This document shows, piece after piece, positions 44,083-53,153 of a DNA stretch of 64,000 nucleotides. Location: assembly GCF_003058265.1 (NCBI RefSeq), contig NZ_QBUK01000012.1, forward strand, positions 1-64,000, read 5' to 3'. The first letter of the stretch is position 1, and the number at the start of each line of letters is the position of its first letter. Under the pieces are notes generated by a model. It saw nothing but the letters and a program-made list of their open reading frames with translations, was not told where the DNA came from and did no database searches. Source of the stretch: Flagellimonas amoyensis. Its GTDB lineage: Bacteria; Bacteroidota; Bacteroidia; Flavobacteriales; Flavobacteriaceae. The translations under genes and the position numbers were made by a program.

Positions 44083-45684
44083 ATGGAAGTAGATTGTGTA
44101 CCCTTTAAGGAAACAGGTTATTTTTCAAAGCTCATTTGCGATTACCTGGACCAACGGGAGGAACTAAAACCATTTTTTAACCGATTTCCCTTGCCGGAGA
44201 ACTTTGAAGGGCAGATCAAGGAAAAACAGGAAAACTATCCAGATGCCCACAGGGCAATTTTGGTGGCCTCTTTGAAGGAGCAATACATTGGGTTTGAGGT
44301 AACGGAAGCCACTTTGGACAACATTTCTTCCTTGGGGAGCACCCATACGTTTACTGTGGTCACAGGGCATCAATTGAACCTTTTCACTGGTCCCTTATAT
44401 TTTTTGTACAAGATCGTTTCGGCCATCAACTTGGCGAAGCAATTGAAGGAGAGGCATCTGAACCATCATTTTGTGCCGGTCTACTGGATGGCCACCGAGG
44501 ACCATGATTTTGAAGAGATCAATTATTTCAACCTGCACGGAAAAAAGATACTGTGGAACAGAAAAGCGTCCGGCGCGGTGGGAAGATTGTCCACAGAGGG
44601 CCTGGAGGTCCTTTTTGATACACTGACCGCCGAATTGGGGCAGACCACCAAAGCGGAAGAATTGAAAAATCTTTTCCGAAAGGCCTACTTGGAGCATGAC
44701 AATCTTGCCGAGGCCACCCGTTTTTTGGCCAATGAACTGTTTGGCGACCAAGGATTGGTGATTGTGGACGGGGATGATGCTGCACTGAAGAAATTGCTGG
44801 TGCCGTTTGCGGAGAAGGATATTTTTGAACATAAGCCCTTCCATAAGGTAATGGAGACCATTGACGCGCTTGCCCAGATATCTTCGGACTATACCATACA
44901 AGTGAATCCTAGGGAAATCAATTATTTTTATCTGAAGGATGGCCTTAGGGAACGGATCGTGGAAAAGAAGGGGGATTTTTATGTGGTGGACACCCCTATC
45001 AAATTTACGCCAGATGAGCTCCGGGAAGAATTGGAGCTGCACCCAGAGCGGTTTTCACCCAATGTGATCGCCCGGCCTTTGTACCAAGAAGTGATCCTGC
45101 CCAATCTCTGTTATATTGGCGGGGGAGGTGAGTTGGCCTATTGGTTGGAACTCAAACCCTATTTTGAGGATATGGGAATTACCTTTCCCATGCTCTTGCT
45201 CCGAAATTCAGCTTTGCTGGTCACGGAGAAGCAGTACAAAAAAGTACAAAAACTCGGTGTAAAGGTTTCCAACCTTTTCCTGAAACAACATTCGCTGATC
45301 AACAAAAAGATTCGAGAGATTTCCAATATCGATATTGATTTTACTCCCCAGAAAAAACTTTTGGAAGAACAGTTCCGGTTGATGTACGAATTGGCGGAGC
45401 AGACCGACAAGAGTTTTATGGGTGCTGTTAAGGCCCAGGAAGTCAAGCAAAAGAAAGGGTTGGATGCCTTGGAAAAACGCCTGTTGCTGGCCCAGAAAAG
45501 AAAACTGAAGGACCATGTGGTCCGGCTGACCGACCTTCAGAATGAGCTGTTTCCCAACAGGTCCCTTCAGGAAAGACAGCTCAATTTTTCCGAGATGTAC
45601 CTCGAAATGGGGGACTCCCTGATCCCAACTTTATTGGATGCATTGGATCCTTTCCGGGACGGATTCCTCATCTTGAAATCCTGA
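44083..45684 (+). CDS. bshC: Bacillithiol biosynthesis cysteine-adding enzyme BshC
   Basis: A 533-residue BshC, the last enzyme of bacillithiol synthesis, which adds cysteine to glucosaminyl-malate. Family segments visible are VVTGHQLNLFTGPLYFLYKIVSAINLA, VPVYWMATEDHDFEEINYF, the PNLCYIGGGGELAYWLELKPYF block and the C-terminal coiled coil (about 380-490). Bacillithiol is the main low-molecular-weight thiol in many Bacteroidota, which supports the taxonomic call. bshA and bshB are not in the window. Confidence 0.96.
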   Translation: MEVDCVPFKETGYFSKLICDYLDQREELKPFFNRFPLPENFEGQIKEKQENYPDAHRAILVASLKEQYIGFEVTEATLDNISSLGSTHTFTVVTGHQLNLFTGPLYFLYKIVSAINLAKQLKERHLNHHFVPVYWMATEDHDFEEINYFNLHGKKILWNRKASGAVGRLSTEGLEVLFDTLTAELGQTTKAEELKNLFRKAYLEHDNLAEATRFLANELFGDQGLVIVDGDDAALKKLLVPFAEKDIFEHKPFHKVMETIDALAQISSDYTIQVNPREINYFYLKDGLRERIVEKKGDFYVVDTPIKFTPDELREELELHPERFSPNVIARPLYQEVILPNLCYIGGGGELAYWLELKPYFEDMGITFPMLLLRNSALLVTEKQYKKVQKLGVKVSNLFLKQHSLINKKIREISNIDIDFTPQKKLLEEQFRLMYELAEQTDKSFMGAVKAQEVKQKKGLDALEKRLLLAQKRKLKDHVVRLTDLQNELFPNRSLQERQLNFSEMYLEMGDSLIPTLLDALDPFRDGFLILKS

Positions 45685-45895
45685 TCAAGGACGAAAAATC
45701 GATTTTTTTAAAAAAAAAGTAAAAAAACAGGTAGGGTATTTTTCCCTATGGTTGTTTTGTTATTGAAAGTTGCTATGAAAAAGTAAAGATTTATGAGTTG
45801 GTTAACTCATATGTTTAGGTTGGTTTTGATTTTATTGAAAAGCCCCGGAGTGGTTCCCGGGGCTTTTTGCTTTTATATCCATTTTTAAAAAGAAA
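45685..45895. other. bshC-pgmB gap with inverted repeat and strong terminator
   Basis: A 211-base gap with no reading frame. It contains a short inverted repeat (TAGGG-TATTTTT-CCCTA, 45732-45748), the palindrome GAGTTGGTTAACTC (45794-45807) and a strong terminator. The arrangement resembles a small transcript unit and is discussed under findings. Confidence 0.5.
45839..45868 (+). terminator. Rho-independent terminator
   Basis: AAAGCCCCGG (45839-45848) pairs with CCGGGGCTTT (45857-45866) around an eight-base loop, followed by a T run. It lies about 155 bases behind the bshC stop. That is far for a bshC terminator, which hints at a separate small transcript. Confidence 0.9.
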
Positions 45896-46555
45896 TCAGA
45901 AAAAATCGGAAAAGAAGGACCTGACCTCAAAATAGGTGGCTTCCTTCATGGTATTGAACCGCAGCTCGGCATGGCCCACTCGTTCCTTGGGTCCAATCCC
46001 TACACTGTGGAACCCACCGGCAATCGCAGCATCAATGCCTTTTTCGGCATCCTCGAAAACCACACAGTTGCTGGGTTGTAGTTTCAATTTTTCGGAAGCA
46101 TACAAAAAGATATCCGGAGCGGGTTTGCTCTTGGCCACACTGTTTCCATCCCCGATCACATCAAAATAGTGCATGGCATTGAGCTGTTGGAGTACCTTGA
46201 TCGCATTTTTGCTGGCACTTCCCAAAGCGACCAGAAACCCTTCTTGTCGTAAATGGGTGAGCAGTTCCCTGGCACCGGGAAGGTAATCCTCGGGGGTCAT
46301 GCTCTCCAAACTATCAACATAGAGGTCATTTTTTTTGGTGGCAAGCTCAACCACGGCATCATCGGTCAGGATAACATGGTTATGGTCCATGATGACCTTG
46401 ATGGAATCCATTCGGGAAATGCCCCTGAGTTTTTCATTGAGTTCGCGGTCAAAGTGCCAGCCCATTCCATCGGAAAGTTTTTTCCAGGCTTCGTAATGCA
46501 GCTCGGCAGTATCAGTGATCACTCCGTCCAAATCAAAGATGAATCCCTTGATCAT
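45896..46555 (-). CDS. pgmB: Beta-phosphoglucomutase (HAD family)
   Basis: A 219-residue HAD-superfamily enzyme interconverting beta-glucose-1-phosphate and glucose-6-phosphate. The catalytic DxD is D8/D10 in FDLDGVITDTAELHY, a beta-PGM signature. LRGISRMDSI in the cap is typical of the family, as are GSASKN and KPAPDIFL...VVFEDAEKGIDAA in the core. It usually sits next to maltose or trehalose phosphorylase genes; here it stands alone, so its metabolic partner is elsewhere. A general phosphatase function is less likely given the cap motif. Confidence 0.93.
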   Translation of the reverse strand: MIKGFIFDLDGVITDTAELHYEAWKKLSDGMGWHFDRELNEKLRGISRMDSIKVIMDHNHVILTDDAVVELATKKNDLYVDSLESMTPEDYLPGARELLTHLRQEGFLVALGSASKNAIKVLQQLNAMHYFDVIGDGNSVAKSKPAPDIFLYASEKLKLQPSNCVVFEDAEKGIDAAIAGGFHSVGIGPKERVGHAELRFNTMKEATYFEVRSFFSDFF

Positions 46556-46743
46556 GTTTTGTTGGTATTAGGAAACGCAAATAAATGACGAAAACTGTTA
46601 AGAAAAAAACTACATAAGGTTATGTTCTTCCAAAGGGTGTTATTGGAAATGGCACACCACTGGAATCCATGGGGATAGGCGGCCTTTTGAAAAAGTGTCA
46701 TAAATATCCTTTAAAACATACTTTTTCAACTAAAGCAAATTGC

Positions 46744-46751
46744 TATTTTTG
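46744..46751 (+). promoter_or_regulatory. guaA promoter -7 box, leaderless arrangement
   Basis: TATTTTTG (exact TAnnTTTG) is followed by CCC and then the guaA ATG at 46755. The start site should fall on the ATG, giving a leaderless mRNA. The upstream -33 region is only a T run (about 46722-46726). Confidence 0.55.
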
Positions 46752-46754
46752 CCC

Positions 46755-48287
46755 ATGCATAACAACGTACTCATCTTGGATTTCGGTTCCCAGTACACCC
46801 AGTTGATCGCCAGACGCGTTAGGGAACTGAACATATACTCGGAAATAAAACCATACAACAAGCTGCCCGAAGACCTTTCGGAATATAAGGCCGTGATCCT
46901 TTCGGGATCGCCTTCCTCCGTCAGATCGGAAACCGCTCCGCATCCAGATCTTTCTGGGATAAAGGGGAAAATGCCATTGTTGGGCATTTGCTACGGGGCA
47001 CAATACCTGTCCCACTTCCATGGGGGCAATGTGGCACCATCCGCGACAAGGGAATACGGTAGGGCCAATCTTTCCTTCGTGAAAAATGACGAGGAATTTT
47101 TAAAAGGTCTGGATCAAGGAAGCCAGGTTTGGATGAGTCACAGTGATACCATCAAGGAACTTCCCGAAGGCGGTATCCGTTTGGCCAGTACACACGATGT
47201 GGAAAATGCAGCCTTCAAAATTGATGGCGAAACAACATACGGTATTCAGTTCCACCCCGAGGTCTATCACAGCACCGATGGGAAAAGAATATTGGAAAAC
47301 TTTTTGGTGAACATAGCCGGCCTAAAACAGGACTGGACCCCCGATGCCTTTGTGGAGACCACGGTAGAGGAACTAAAGGCGGAAATCGGGGACGATAAAG
47401 TGATCCTTGGGTTGTCCGGAGGCGTGGACTCCAGCGTAGCGGCCATGTTGCTGCACAAAGCCATAGGGGATCATTTGCACTGTATTTTTGTGAACAATGG
47501 CCTTTTGCGCAAGAATGAGTTTGAAAATGTGCTGGACCAATACAAGCACATGGGACTCAATGTGAAGGGAGTGGATGCTTCGGCACGTTTTTTGGACGCT
47601 CTGAAGGGAGAATCCGATCCCGAGGGAAAAAGAAAGATCATTGGCAGGGTCTTCATCGAAGTTTTTGATGATGAGGCCCATAAAGTGGAAAATGCAAAAT
47701 GGTTGGCACAGGGCACCATTTATCCAGATAGGATCGAATCCGTTTCGGCAAGTGGTGGTCCTTCCGCAGTGATCAAGAGCCATCACAATGTAGGTGGATT
47801 GCCCGATTATATGAAATTGAAGATCGTGGAGCCCTTGAAAATGTTGTTCAAGGATGAGGTGAGAAGGGTAGGGGCCAGCATGGGCATGTCCGAATCCATT
47901 TTGGGGCGTCACCCATTTCCCGGGCCGGGATTGGGCATTCGGATCTTGGGCGACATCACCCCGGAAAAAGTGGCCATTTTGCAAGAAGTGGATGCCATTT
48001 TTATTGAAGGTTTGAAAAAATGGGGACTTTATGACAAGGTTTGGCAGGCCGGAGCCATGCTTTTGCCCGTAGATAGTGTCGGGGTCATGGGAGATGAGCG
48101 TACCTATGAAAAATGTGTCGCGCTCAGGGCCGTTGAAAGTACCGATGGAATGACGGCAGATTGGGTGAATTTACCCTATGAATTCCTTCAAAAGACCTCT
48201 AACGATATAATAAACAAGGTCAAGGGCGTTAATAGAGTAGTGTATGACATCAGCTCAAAACCACCTGCAACTATAGAATGGGAATGA
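46755..48287 (+). CDS. guaA: GMP synthase (glutamine-hydrolysing)
   Basis: A 510-residue two-domain GMP synthase converting XMP to GMP. I take ATG 46755 ([20 protein letters not shown]), the standard GuaA N-terminus, instead of the frame's first TTG at 46740. Class-I glutaminase domain about 1-190, with nucleophile C79 in GICYGAQ and the His-Glu of [11 protein letters not shown]-pyrophosphatase loop in [13 protein letters not shown], then the dimerisation domain ending with KPPATIEWE. Its stop overlaps the next gene's start by four bases. Confidence 0.97.
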   Translation: MHNNVLILDFGSQYTQLIARRVRELNIYSEIKPYNKLPEDLSEYKAVILSGSPSSVRSETAPHPDLSGIKGKMPLLGICYGAQYLSHFHGGNVAPSATREYGRANLSFVKNDEEFLKGLDQGSQVWMSHSDTIKELPEGGIRLASTHDVENAAFKIDGETTYGIQFHPEVYHSTDGKRILENFLVNIAGLKQDWTPDAFVETTVEELKAEIGDDKVILGLSGGVDSSVAAMLLHKAIGDHLHCIFVNNGLLRKNEFENVLDQYKHMGLNVKGVDASARFLDALKGESDPEGKRKIIGRVFIEVFDDEAHKVENAKWLAQGTIYPDRIESVSASGGPSAVIKSHHNVGGLPDYMKLKIVEPLKMLFKDEVRRVGASMGMSESILGRHPFPGPGLGIRILGDITPEKVAILQEVDAIFIEGLKKWGLYDKVWQAGAMLLPVDSVGVMGDERTYEKCVALRAVESTDGMTADWVNLPYEFLQKTSNDIINKVKGVNRVVYDISSKPPATIEWE

Positions 48288-50428
48288 AAAAAAACATCTT
48301 ACAACTGGTCATTGCGGTCATCTTTTTGGCGGCAATCCCGGTTTCCGCACAGAATTATGCCACACATGCCGTAAAAGAGGGGGAAACGCTACAGAGCATT
48401 TCCCAGAAGTACAGGGTTACGCCATACTCCATTTTACAGGCCAATAAAGAAATCAAAAGCGCTGCCGATGTCAAGGTCAACACCATGTTGATCATTCCGT
48501 TGAACGGGGCCGTGAAGGTGGAGGAAAAAAAACCTGCCGAGGAAGAACTTCAGGAAGAAAAACCCATTGGCTACACACGACACAGGGTAAAAAGAAAGGA
48601 GACCATGTTCGGGCTTACCCAAAAGTACAAGGTCACCGAGGATCAGATCAAGCGCTATAACCGACAGCTCTATTCCGAGCAGTTGAAAAAAGGTATGGTA
48701 CTCCAGATTCCCAAGTTTTCCAAGAAAGCCATCGATGATGAAAGAGATCTCGATTTTGAGACCTATACCGTTCAGCCCAAAGAGACCCGATGGAGCATTG
48801 CCCATAAATATGGCATTACCGTTGACAGTCTCTTGCTCCTGAACCCTGATCTGGACAATACCACCAATTATTTGGCAGCGGGACAGAAACTCAAACTTCC
48901 CCGCCCCAAAGGGGATAGCCTCAAGGAACAGCAAGTAGACCTGTTCACTTCTTACACCGTTCCCCCAAAAATGACCTTATATAGTTTGGGAAGGGAGTAT
49001 GGCATTCCTTCGGATTCCATTGTCAAATTGAATCCAGAGATCATGAAACAAGGTGGTCTCAAGGATGGGATGGTCATCCGTTTGCCCAAGAAAAAGGCCA
49101 CATCCGGGGCGGTGAATACCGAAAACTTCATCTTTTACGAAGTAAAGCCCAAGCAGAATATTTTCAGGATCACCCAAAACCTGAACATTTCCAGGGAGGA
49201 ACTGTTCCGCCTGAACCCCGACCTTGAAAATGGACTCAAGGCAGGAATGGTGCTCAAACTCCCCAAGGAAAAGGCCGCAGGCCTAGAGGTGAAAAACGCC
49301 TTGGTACTGGACAAGATCAATCTGATAGACAGTATAGATGTCATGAACAGGCCCAAACTGGTCTTTATGCTGCCCTTCAGGCTAGATCGCGTAAATGTGA
49401 ACGACAGGGAAAAGGCCGAGAGCATGATCAAGAACCGAAGGGACCTTGCCCTTAGCCTTGGATTCTATTCAGGGGCTTTGGTAGCCTTGGATTCCATCAA
49501 GAAACTGGGTGTTTCCGTCGATGTGAAAACGTACGATACCGAACTGAGCCAAGCCAAGGTGAAGGAAATCCTGTTCAGGGAAAACCTGAACGGAGTGAAC
49601 GCCATCATTGGCCCAGTGGCCTCAGAGGCTTTGAACGAGGTTGCCGTGCAAGCGGCCAGCAAGAACATTCCCGTGATTGCCCCTATCGCTTCGGAAAGCA
49701 AGTTGAGCCATGGCAACGTTTTCTTCTCCGTACCGCGCGATGCCGTATTGCGGGATAAAATGCTGTCCTACATGAAAAAAATACACAAAGGAGAGAATGT
49801 GATCATTGTAGCGGATTCCACCCATCAGGTGGCACACGACTCCATTCTCTCCAAATTCCCGGCGGCGCAGATTGCAAAGATCATAGACAACAAATCACTC
49901 CATTTGGACCGATTTCTTGTAAAACTTTCGGATACCAAGGAAAATTGGGTGTTCCTCGAAACCGAGCAGCCCAACATGGTGGCCAGCGTAACTTCTATAT
50001 TGAACTCGGCGAACACGGAGAAGACAAAAGTACGCATGTTCACCACCAGTTACAACGGTGCGTTTGAGGACGATGCAGTTTCCATGACCCATTTGTCCAA
50101 TTTGCAGTTCACCTATCCGTCCTTTTACAGGGAAGCGGGCAACGACACTTTTGTTGCGGCCTATGAAAAGCGTTATAATGGATTGAAGCCCGATCGCTAT
50201 GCGGTGCGTGGTTTTGATGTTACTTTCGACATTTTGTTGAAATTGGCCCATAAGAACAACCTTTTTGAAACTTCCAAGATCATTGGGCTAACGGAGTACA
50301 CCGGAAACAGCTTTGATTATTTGAACGATTGGACCTCAGGCTACTTCAACCGAGCCTGTTATATTATGAAGTACGAAGACCTACAGATCAAAGAAGTGAA
50401 TCTCGATGACATCAAAAGTAACCTATAA
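48284..50428 (+). CDS. Five-LysM protein with C-terminal type-1 periplasmic-binding fold
   Basis: A 714-residue exported protein (signal peptide [23 protein letters not shown]). Start is placed at ATG 48284 (ATGA overlap with guaA); ATG 48278 is two codons longer. Five LysM-like repeats fill about 25-335, each with the xVxxxETxxxIAxKYxIT pattern ([38 protein letters not shown]). From about 360 the chain is a Leu/Ile/Val-binding-protein or LpoA-like fold ([11 protein letters not shown]..., [34 protein letters not shown]). It probably binds peptidoglycan and regulates wall synthesis; that role is inference. Confidence 0.9.
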   Translation: MKKNILQLVIAVIFLAAIPVSAQNYATHAVKEGETLQSISQKYRVTPYSILQANKEIKSAADVKVNTMLIIPLNGAVKVEEKKPAEEELQEEKPIGYTRHRVKRKETMFGLTQKYKVTEDQIKRYNRQLYSEQLKKGMVLQIPKFSKKAIDDERDLDFETYTVQPKETRWSIAHKYGITVDSLLLLNPDLDNTTNYLAAGQKLKLPRPKGDSLKEQQVDLFTSYTVPPKMTLYSLGREYGIPSDSIVKLNPEIMKQGGLKDGMVIRLPKKKATSGAVNTENFIFYEVKPKQNIFRITQNLNISREELFRLNPDLENGLKAGMVLKLPKEKAAGLEVKNALVLDKINLIDSIDVMNRPKLVFMLPFRLDRVNVNDREKAESMIKNRRDLALSLGFYSGALVALDSIKKLGVSVDVKTYDTELSQAKVKEILFRENLNGVNAIIGPVASEALNEVAVQAASKNIPVIAPIASESKLSHGNVFFSVPRDAVLRDKMLSYMKKIHKGENVIIVADSTHQVAHDSILSKFPAAQIAKIIDNKSLHLDRFLVKLSDTKENWVFLETEQPNMVASVTSILNSANTEKTKVRMFTTSYNGAFEDDAVSMTHLSNLQFTYPSFYREAGNDTFVAAYEKRYNGLKPDRYAVRGFDVTFDILLKLAHKNNLFETSKIIGLTEYTGNSFDYLNDWTSGYFNRACYIMKYEDLQIKEVNLDDIKSNL

Positions 50429-50810
50429 CGGAGACCTTCGGACCACTTGTGTCCATGTCAGGTCAGGAAGCGAATACATCACCGATGCACCTGTGGACAA
50501 CAATGGAAAGGGAGAGGCCTTTTCCCCTACGGACACTGTGGCGACCGGATTGGCCAATTGTATGATGACCATGATGGGCATCAAGGCCAGGGACTTGGGT
50601 GTGGATTTGGCAGGTTCCACTGCCGAGGTGACCAAACACATGGCCGCCAACCCAAGACGGATATCCAAAATTGAGGTGAAACTGGAACTTCCCGCCGATG
50701 TGTCCGAAAAGAACAGAAAAATTCTGGTACACACCGCGAACACTTGCCCTGTGCACTATAGCCTACATCCAGACATTGAAAGAGTAATCGATTTTCATTG
50801 GGTAAGATAG
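50406..50810 (+). CDS. OsmC-family peroxiredoxin-like protein
   Basis: A 134-residue OsmC/Ohr superfamily protein. The two redox cysteines are present: C52 in LANCMMTMMGIKA and C114 in NTCPVHYSL. It would reduce organic or fatty-acid peroxides; the short form and motifs fit the OsmC rather than the Ohr branch. It overlaps the LysM gene by 23 bases and the next gene by 13, so all are one transcript. Confidence 0.92.
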   Translation: MTSKVTYNGDLRTTCVHVRSGSEYITDAPVDNNGKGEAFSPTDTVATGLANCMMTMMGIKARDLGVDLAGSTAEVTKHMAANPRRISKIEVKLELPADVSEKNRKILVHTANTCPVHYSLHPDIERVIDFHWVR

Positions 50811-51331
50811 TTTTCATAGGATGCCTGCTTTTTCTCGGTTTTTTGGGATCTGCACAAGAAATTGAGGAGGGTGTCCCTTGGAATGAAAACTTTAGGCTCA
50901 CCTGGGACGATTTTAAGGGGAAAGTTCCCCCGGCCGCCGTTCCCGCTGCCACTACGGCCAGTGGCATCAGCTATTCCTATTCCGCCAACCTGTTGCACCA
51001 CGAAGTAAAACTGGATTTTGAGGTAACTGCCCATTTTTATCCGAACGAATCTTGGTATAGGCCGACACTCTGCAACGACAATACTTTGGCCCACGAACAG
51101 CTCCATTTTGACATTTCGGAACTCTTCGCCCGTAAAATGCGCGGTAGGCTGAAACGCACCTCATTTTCTGATGATGTAAAGGCCGAAGTGCGAAAAATCT
51201 ATAAGGATATCCTCAAGGAACTTCAGGATTTTCAGGATCAGTACGACTGGGAGACCAACTTTTCCAGAAACCGGGAAAAACAGTTGGAGTGGAACCAAAA
51301 GATTACCGAAGCCCTCGAAGCAGTGCAGTAA
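50798..51331 (+). CDS. Secreted DUF922-like putative zinc protease
   Basis: A 177-residue exported protein with a signal peptide (KIVFIGCLLFLGFLGSAQ) and the metalloprotease motif HEQLH (H99-H103) in TLAHEQLHFDISELFARKM. This is the DUF922/secreted Zn-dependent protease pattern. No ATG is available in frame at the N-terminus; the start is a TTG at 50798 inside osmC, so expression probably depends on coupled translation. The tail is a charged helix. Proteolytic activity is not proven for the family. Confidence 0.85.
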   Translation: MGKIVFIGCLLFLGFLGSAQEIEEGVPWNENFRLTWDDFKGKVPPAAVPAATTASGISYSYSANLLHHEVKLDFEVTAHFYPNESWYRPTLCNDNTLAHEQLHFDISELFARKMRGRLKRTSFSDDVKAEVRKIYKDILKELQDFQDQYDWETNFSRNREKQLEWNQKITEALEAVQ

Positions 51332-51401
51332 AAGGCGTAGGTAGGTGTATTGATTCAAATCCCATCAATTCCAAAAAATGAACAAAATCGATATGTTTGT
51401 A

Positions 51402-51409
51402 TAGCTTTG
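51402..51409 (+). promoter_or_regulatory. Promoter -7 box of the GH20-like gene
   Basis: TAGCTTTG matches TAnnTTTG exactly, 43 bases before the ATG. No convincing -33 TTTG is present at the expected distance. Confidence 0.45.
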
Positions 51410-51452
51410 ATAGGTTCAATCTACCTCTAAAGGCAACCTAAAATACACAAAC

Positions 51453-52514
51453 ATGAAAAAAACAGTACAGTTTTGCTTCTTGATGTTTACGGTTTTCTTG
51501 CTCCGGGCACAGGAAGAACAATTGCCCTTACGCGGTTTGGCCATCGCGGCCCCCGATAAGGACAATGTGGGCCGGTTCGTGAAATTCATCAATGAAGAAC
51601 TGGCTCCGCGAAAGATCAATACACTGGTACTGCGGGTCGATTACAATTTTCAATACACCTCACATCCAGAACTGGTTACAGGAAACCCGCTCACGCAAAA
51701 GGATGTGGATGCCATTGTGGCCGCTTGTCAACAGCACGGAATCCAGATTGTTCCCCAGATCAATTTATTGGGACACCAATCCTGGGCCGATAAGATCGGA
51801 AAATTATTGGAGGTCTATCCAGAATTTGATGAGACCCCAGAGGTGAAAATCCCAGAGGAGTACAAATGGCCCAATGCGGACGGGCTGTACTGTAAAAGCT
51901 ATTGTCCGCTCCATCCCGAGGTGCACAAAGTGGTCTTTGATCTTGTGGATGAGATCACAACGGCCTTTAAGGCCGATGCCTTTCATGCGGGCATGGACGA
52001 GGTGTTCTATATCGGGATGCCCAACTGCCCCAGATGCAACGGTAGGGACAAGGCGGAACTCTTTGCAGGGGAGGTCACCAAGATCAGGAACCACTTGGCC
52101 AAGACCAATAAACGGCTCTGGATCTGGGGCGATCGTTTGATCGATGGCAAGACCACCGGAATGGGCATGTGGGAGGCCAGCATGAACAATACCCACCGTG
52201 CCATAGACCTTATCCCCAAGGATGTGATGATCTGCGATTGGCATTATGAACGACCCGACCCAACAGCCATCCATTTTGCCATGAACGGGTTTGATGTGGC
52301 CACCTGCTCTTGGCGAAAGCCCGAAGTGGCCTTGGAACAGCAAGAAATGCTGAGAACACTCCGAAAGGATGCCACCGCCGACATGAAACCCCGCTACAGG
52401 GGAATGCTGCATACCTCATGGACCAGTTTTTCCAATTTTCTGAAAATGTTCCAAGAGGAGAACCCGGAGGAAGAAAACGATGCCACGACCTTTAAGGCGC
52501 TGTTCATAAAATAA
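51453..52514 (+). CDS. GH20-like family glycoside hydrolase, single-domain
   Basis: A 353-residue exported TIM-barrel protein (signal MKKTVQFCFLMFTVFLLRAQ). It resembles the catalytic domain of GH20 beta-hexosaminidases: LPLRGLAIAAPD near the start, INLLGHQSW (His-Gln) and the paired acids D182-E183 in HAGMDEVFYIG. It then has LWIWGDRLIDGK and MICDWHYE. It lacks the usual N-terminal GH20b domain and is shorter than classical enzymes. Substrate could be an N-acetylhexosamine; unproven. Confidence 0.85.
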   Translation: MKKTVQFCFLMFTVFLLRAQEEQLPLRGLAIAAPDKDNVGRFVKFINEELAPRKINTLVLRVDYNFQYTSHPELVTGNPLTQKDVDAIVAACQQHGIQIVPQINLLGHQSWADKIGKLLEVYPEFDETPEVKIPEEYKWPNADGLYCKSYCPLHPEVHKVVFDLVDEITTAFKADAFHAGMDEVFYIGMPNCPRCNGRDKAELFAGEVTKIRNHLAKTNKRLWIWGDRLIDGKTTGMGMWEASMNNTHRAIDLIPKDVMICDWHYERPDPTAIHFAMNGFDVATCSWRKPEVALEQQEMLRTLRKDATADMKPRYRGMLHTSWTSFSNFLKMFQEENPEEENDATTFKALFIK

Positions 52515-52619
52515 CGAAGGCAATGAAGGCGTAGGGGAGGAAGTTTAAAATCTTTCTGGCAAAATAGCTCGGCGCATTAAATACTTTAATTGTATTTTAG
52601 GGGCACTTCAGTACAATCG

Positions 52620-53057
52620 ATGTTATCAAAAAAGTCAAAATACGCCATCAAGGCCTTGGTGCATATCGCATCTAAATTGGAGGAACAACCGGTATCGGTC
52701 AGAAGTATTGCCACAGAGGAGAACATCCCTCTCAAATTTCTGGAATCCATATTGGCCGAACTTAAGAATGCACGTATTCTGCGAAGTACCAAGGGCAAAT
52801 ACGGGGGCTATTCGCTGAACAAGTCCCCCGATGAGATCCATATGGCCGAGGTGATGCGGCTCTTTGATGGGGCCATCGCTCTTTTACCCTGTGTATCGGA
52901 GAATTTCTACGAGCGCTGCGAGGAATGTGTGGATGAACTTACCTGCGGCATCAGACAGGTCGCCATGGAAATCCGAAAGCATACCGTGGCCCAACTACAT
53001 ACGGCTACCCTGACCAACATACTTCAAAGGGAAGAAAGGCTAAGGGAAAACAAGTAA
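52620..53057 (+). CDS. Rrf2-family transcriptional regulator
   Basis: A 145-residue Rrf2 regulator. Start is MLSKKSKYAIKALVHIA at 52620; the open frame extends upstream without family-like sequence. The winged helix is typical (EENIPLKFLESILAELKNARILRSTKGKYGGYSL). Four cysteines, C91, C100, C103 and C109 (LPCVSENFYERCEECVDELTCG), could hold an iron-sulfur cluster or sense sulfur status. It is followed by a TonB receptor and a CysP-type permease, so control of sulfur acquisition is likely. CymR-like and IscR-like roles are the main options. Confidence 0.92.
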   Translation: MLSKKSKYAIKALVHIASKLEEQPVSVRSIATEENIPLKFLESILAELKNARILRSTKGKYGGYSLNKSPDEIHMAEVMRLFDGAIALLPCVSENFYERCEECVDELTCGIRQVAMEIRKHTVAQLHTATLTNILQREERLRENK

Positions 53058-53074
53058 TTTTTTTTATAATTTTA

Positions 53075-53139
53075 AATCCTATTAATTTGGTAGGAAATAT
53101 ATGTTTTATATTTTTGTTTTTAAATCATACTAATCCTAT
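53075..53139 (+). promoter_or_regulatory. Candidate Rrf2 operators before the TonB receptor
   Basis: The 96-base gap contains CCTATTAATTTGGTAGG (53078-53094), a dyad with CCTA/TAGG arms. A second half-site repeats AATCCTAT at 53132-53139, 57 bases from the first copy at 53075-53082. The second copy lies about 15 bases before the TonB receptor ATG. Both are in an AT-rich promoter region. Confidence 0.5.
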
Positions 53140-53153
53140 AGAATATAAATGTT

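Noticed and set aside
46556..46754. Possible purine riboswitch before guaA
   Set aside because: The -7 box lies three bases from the ATG, so there is no leader to hold a riboswitch, and no purine-aptamer core is visible.
50784..50796. GTAATCGATTTTC, similar to the LacI operator core
   Set aside because: It lies inside the osmC coding region, lacks the second TGCA/TACA arm and is not near a promoter of a pectin gene.
52611..52625. TACAATCGATGTTA just before the Rrf2 gene, sharing ATCGAT with the LacI operator
   Set aside because: Only the central hexamer and a few flanking bases agree, and it overlaps the Rrf2 start codon; the gene has no link to pectin.
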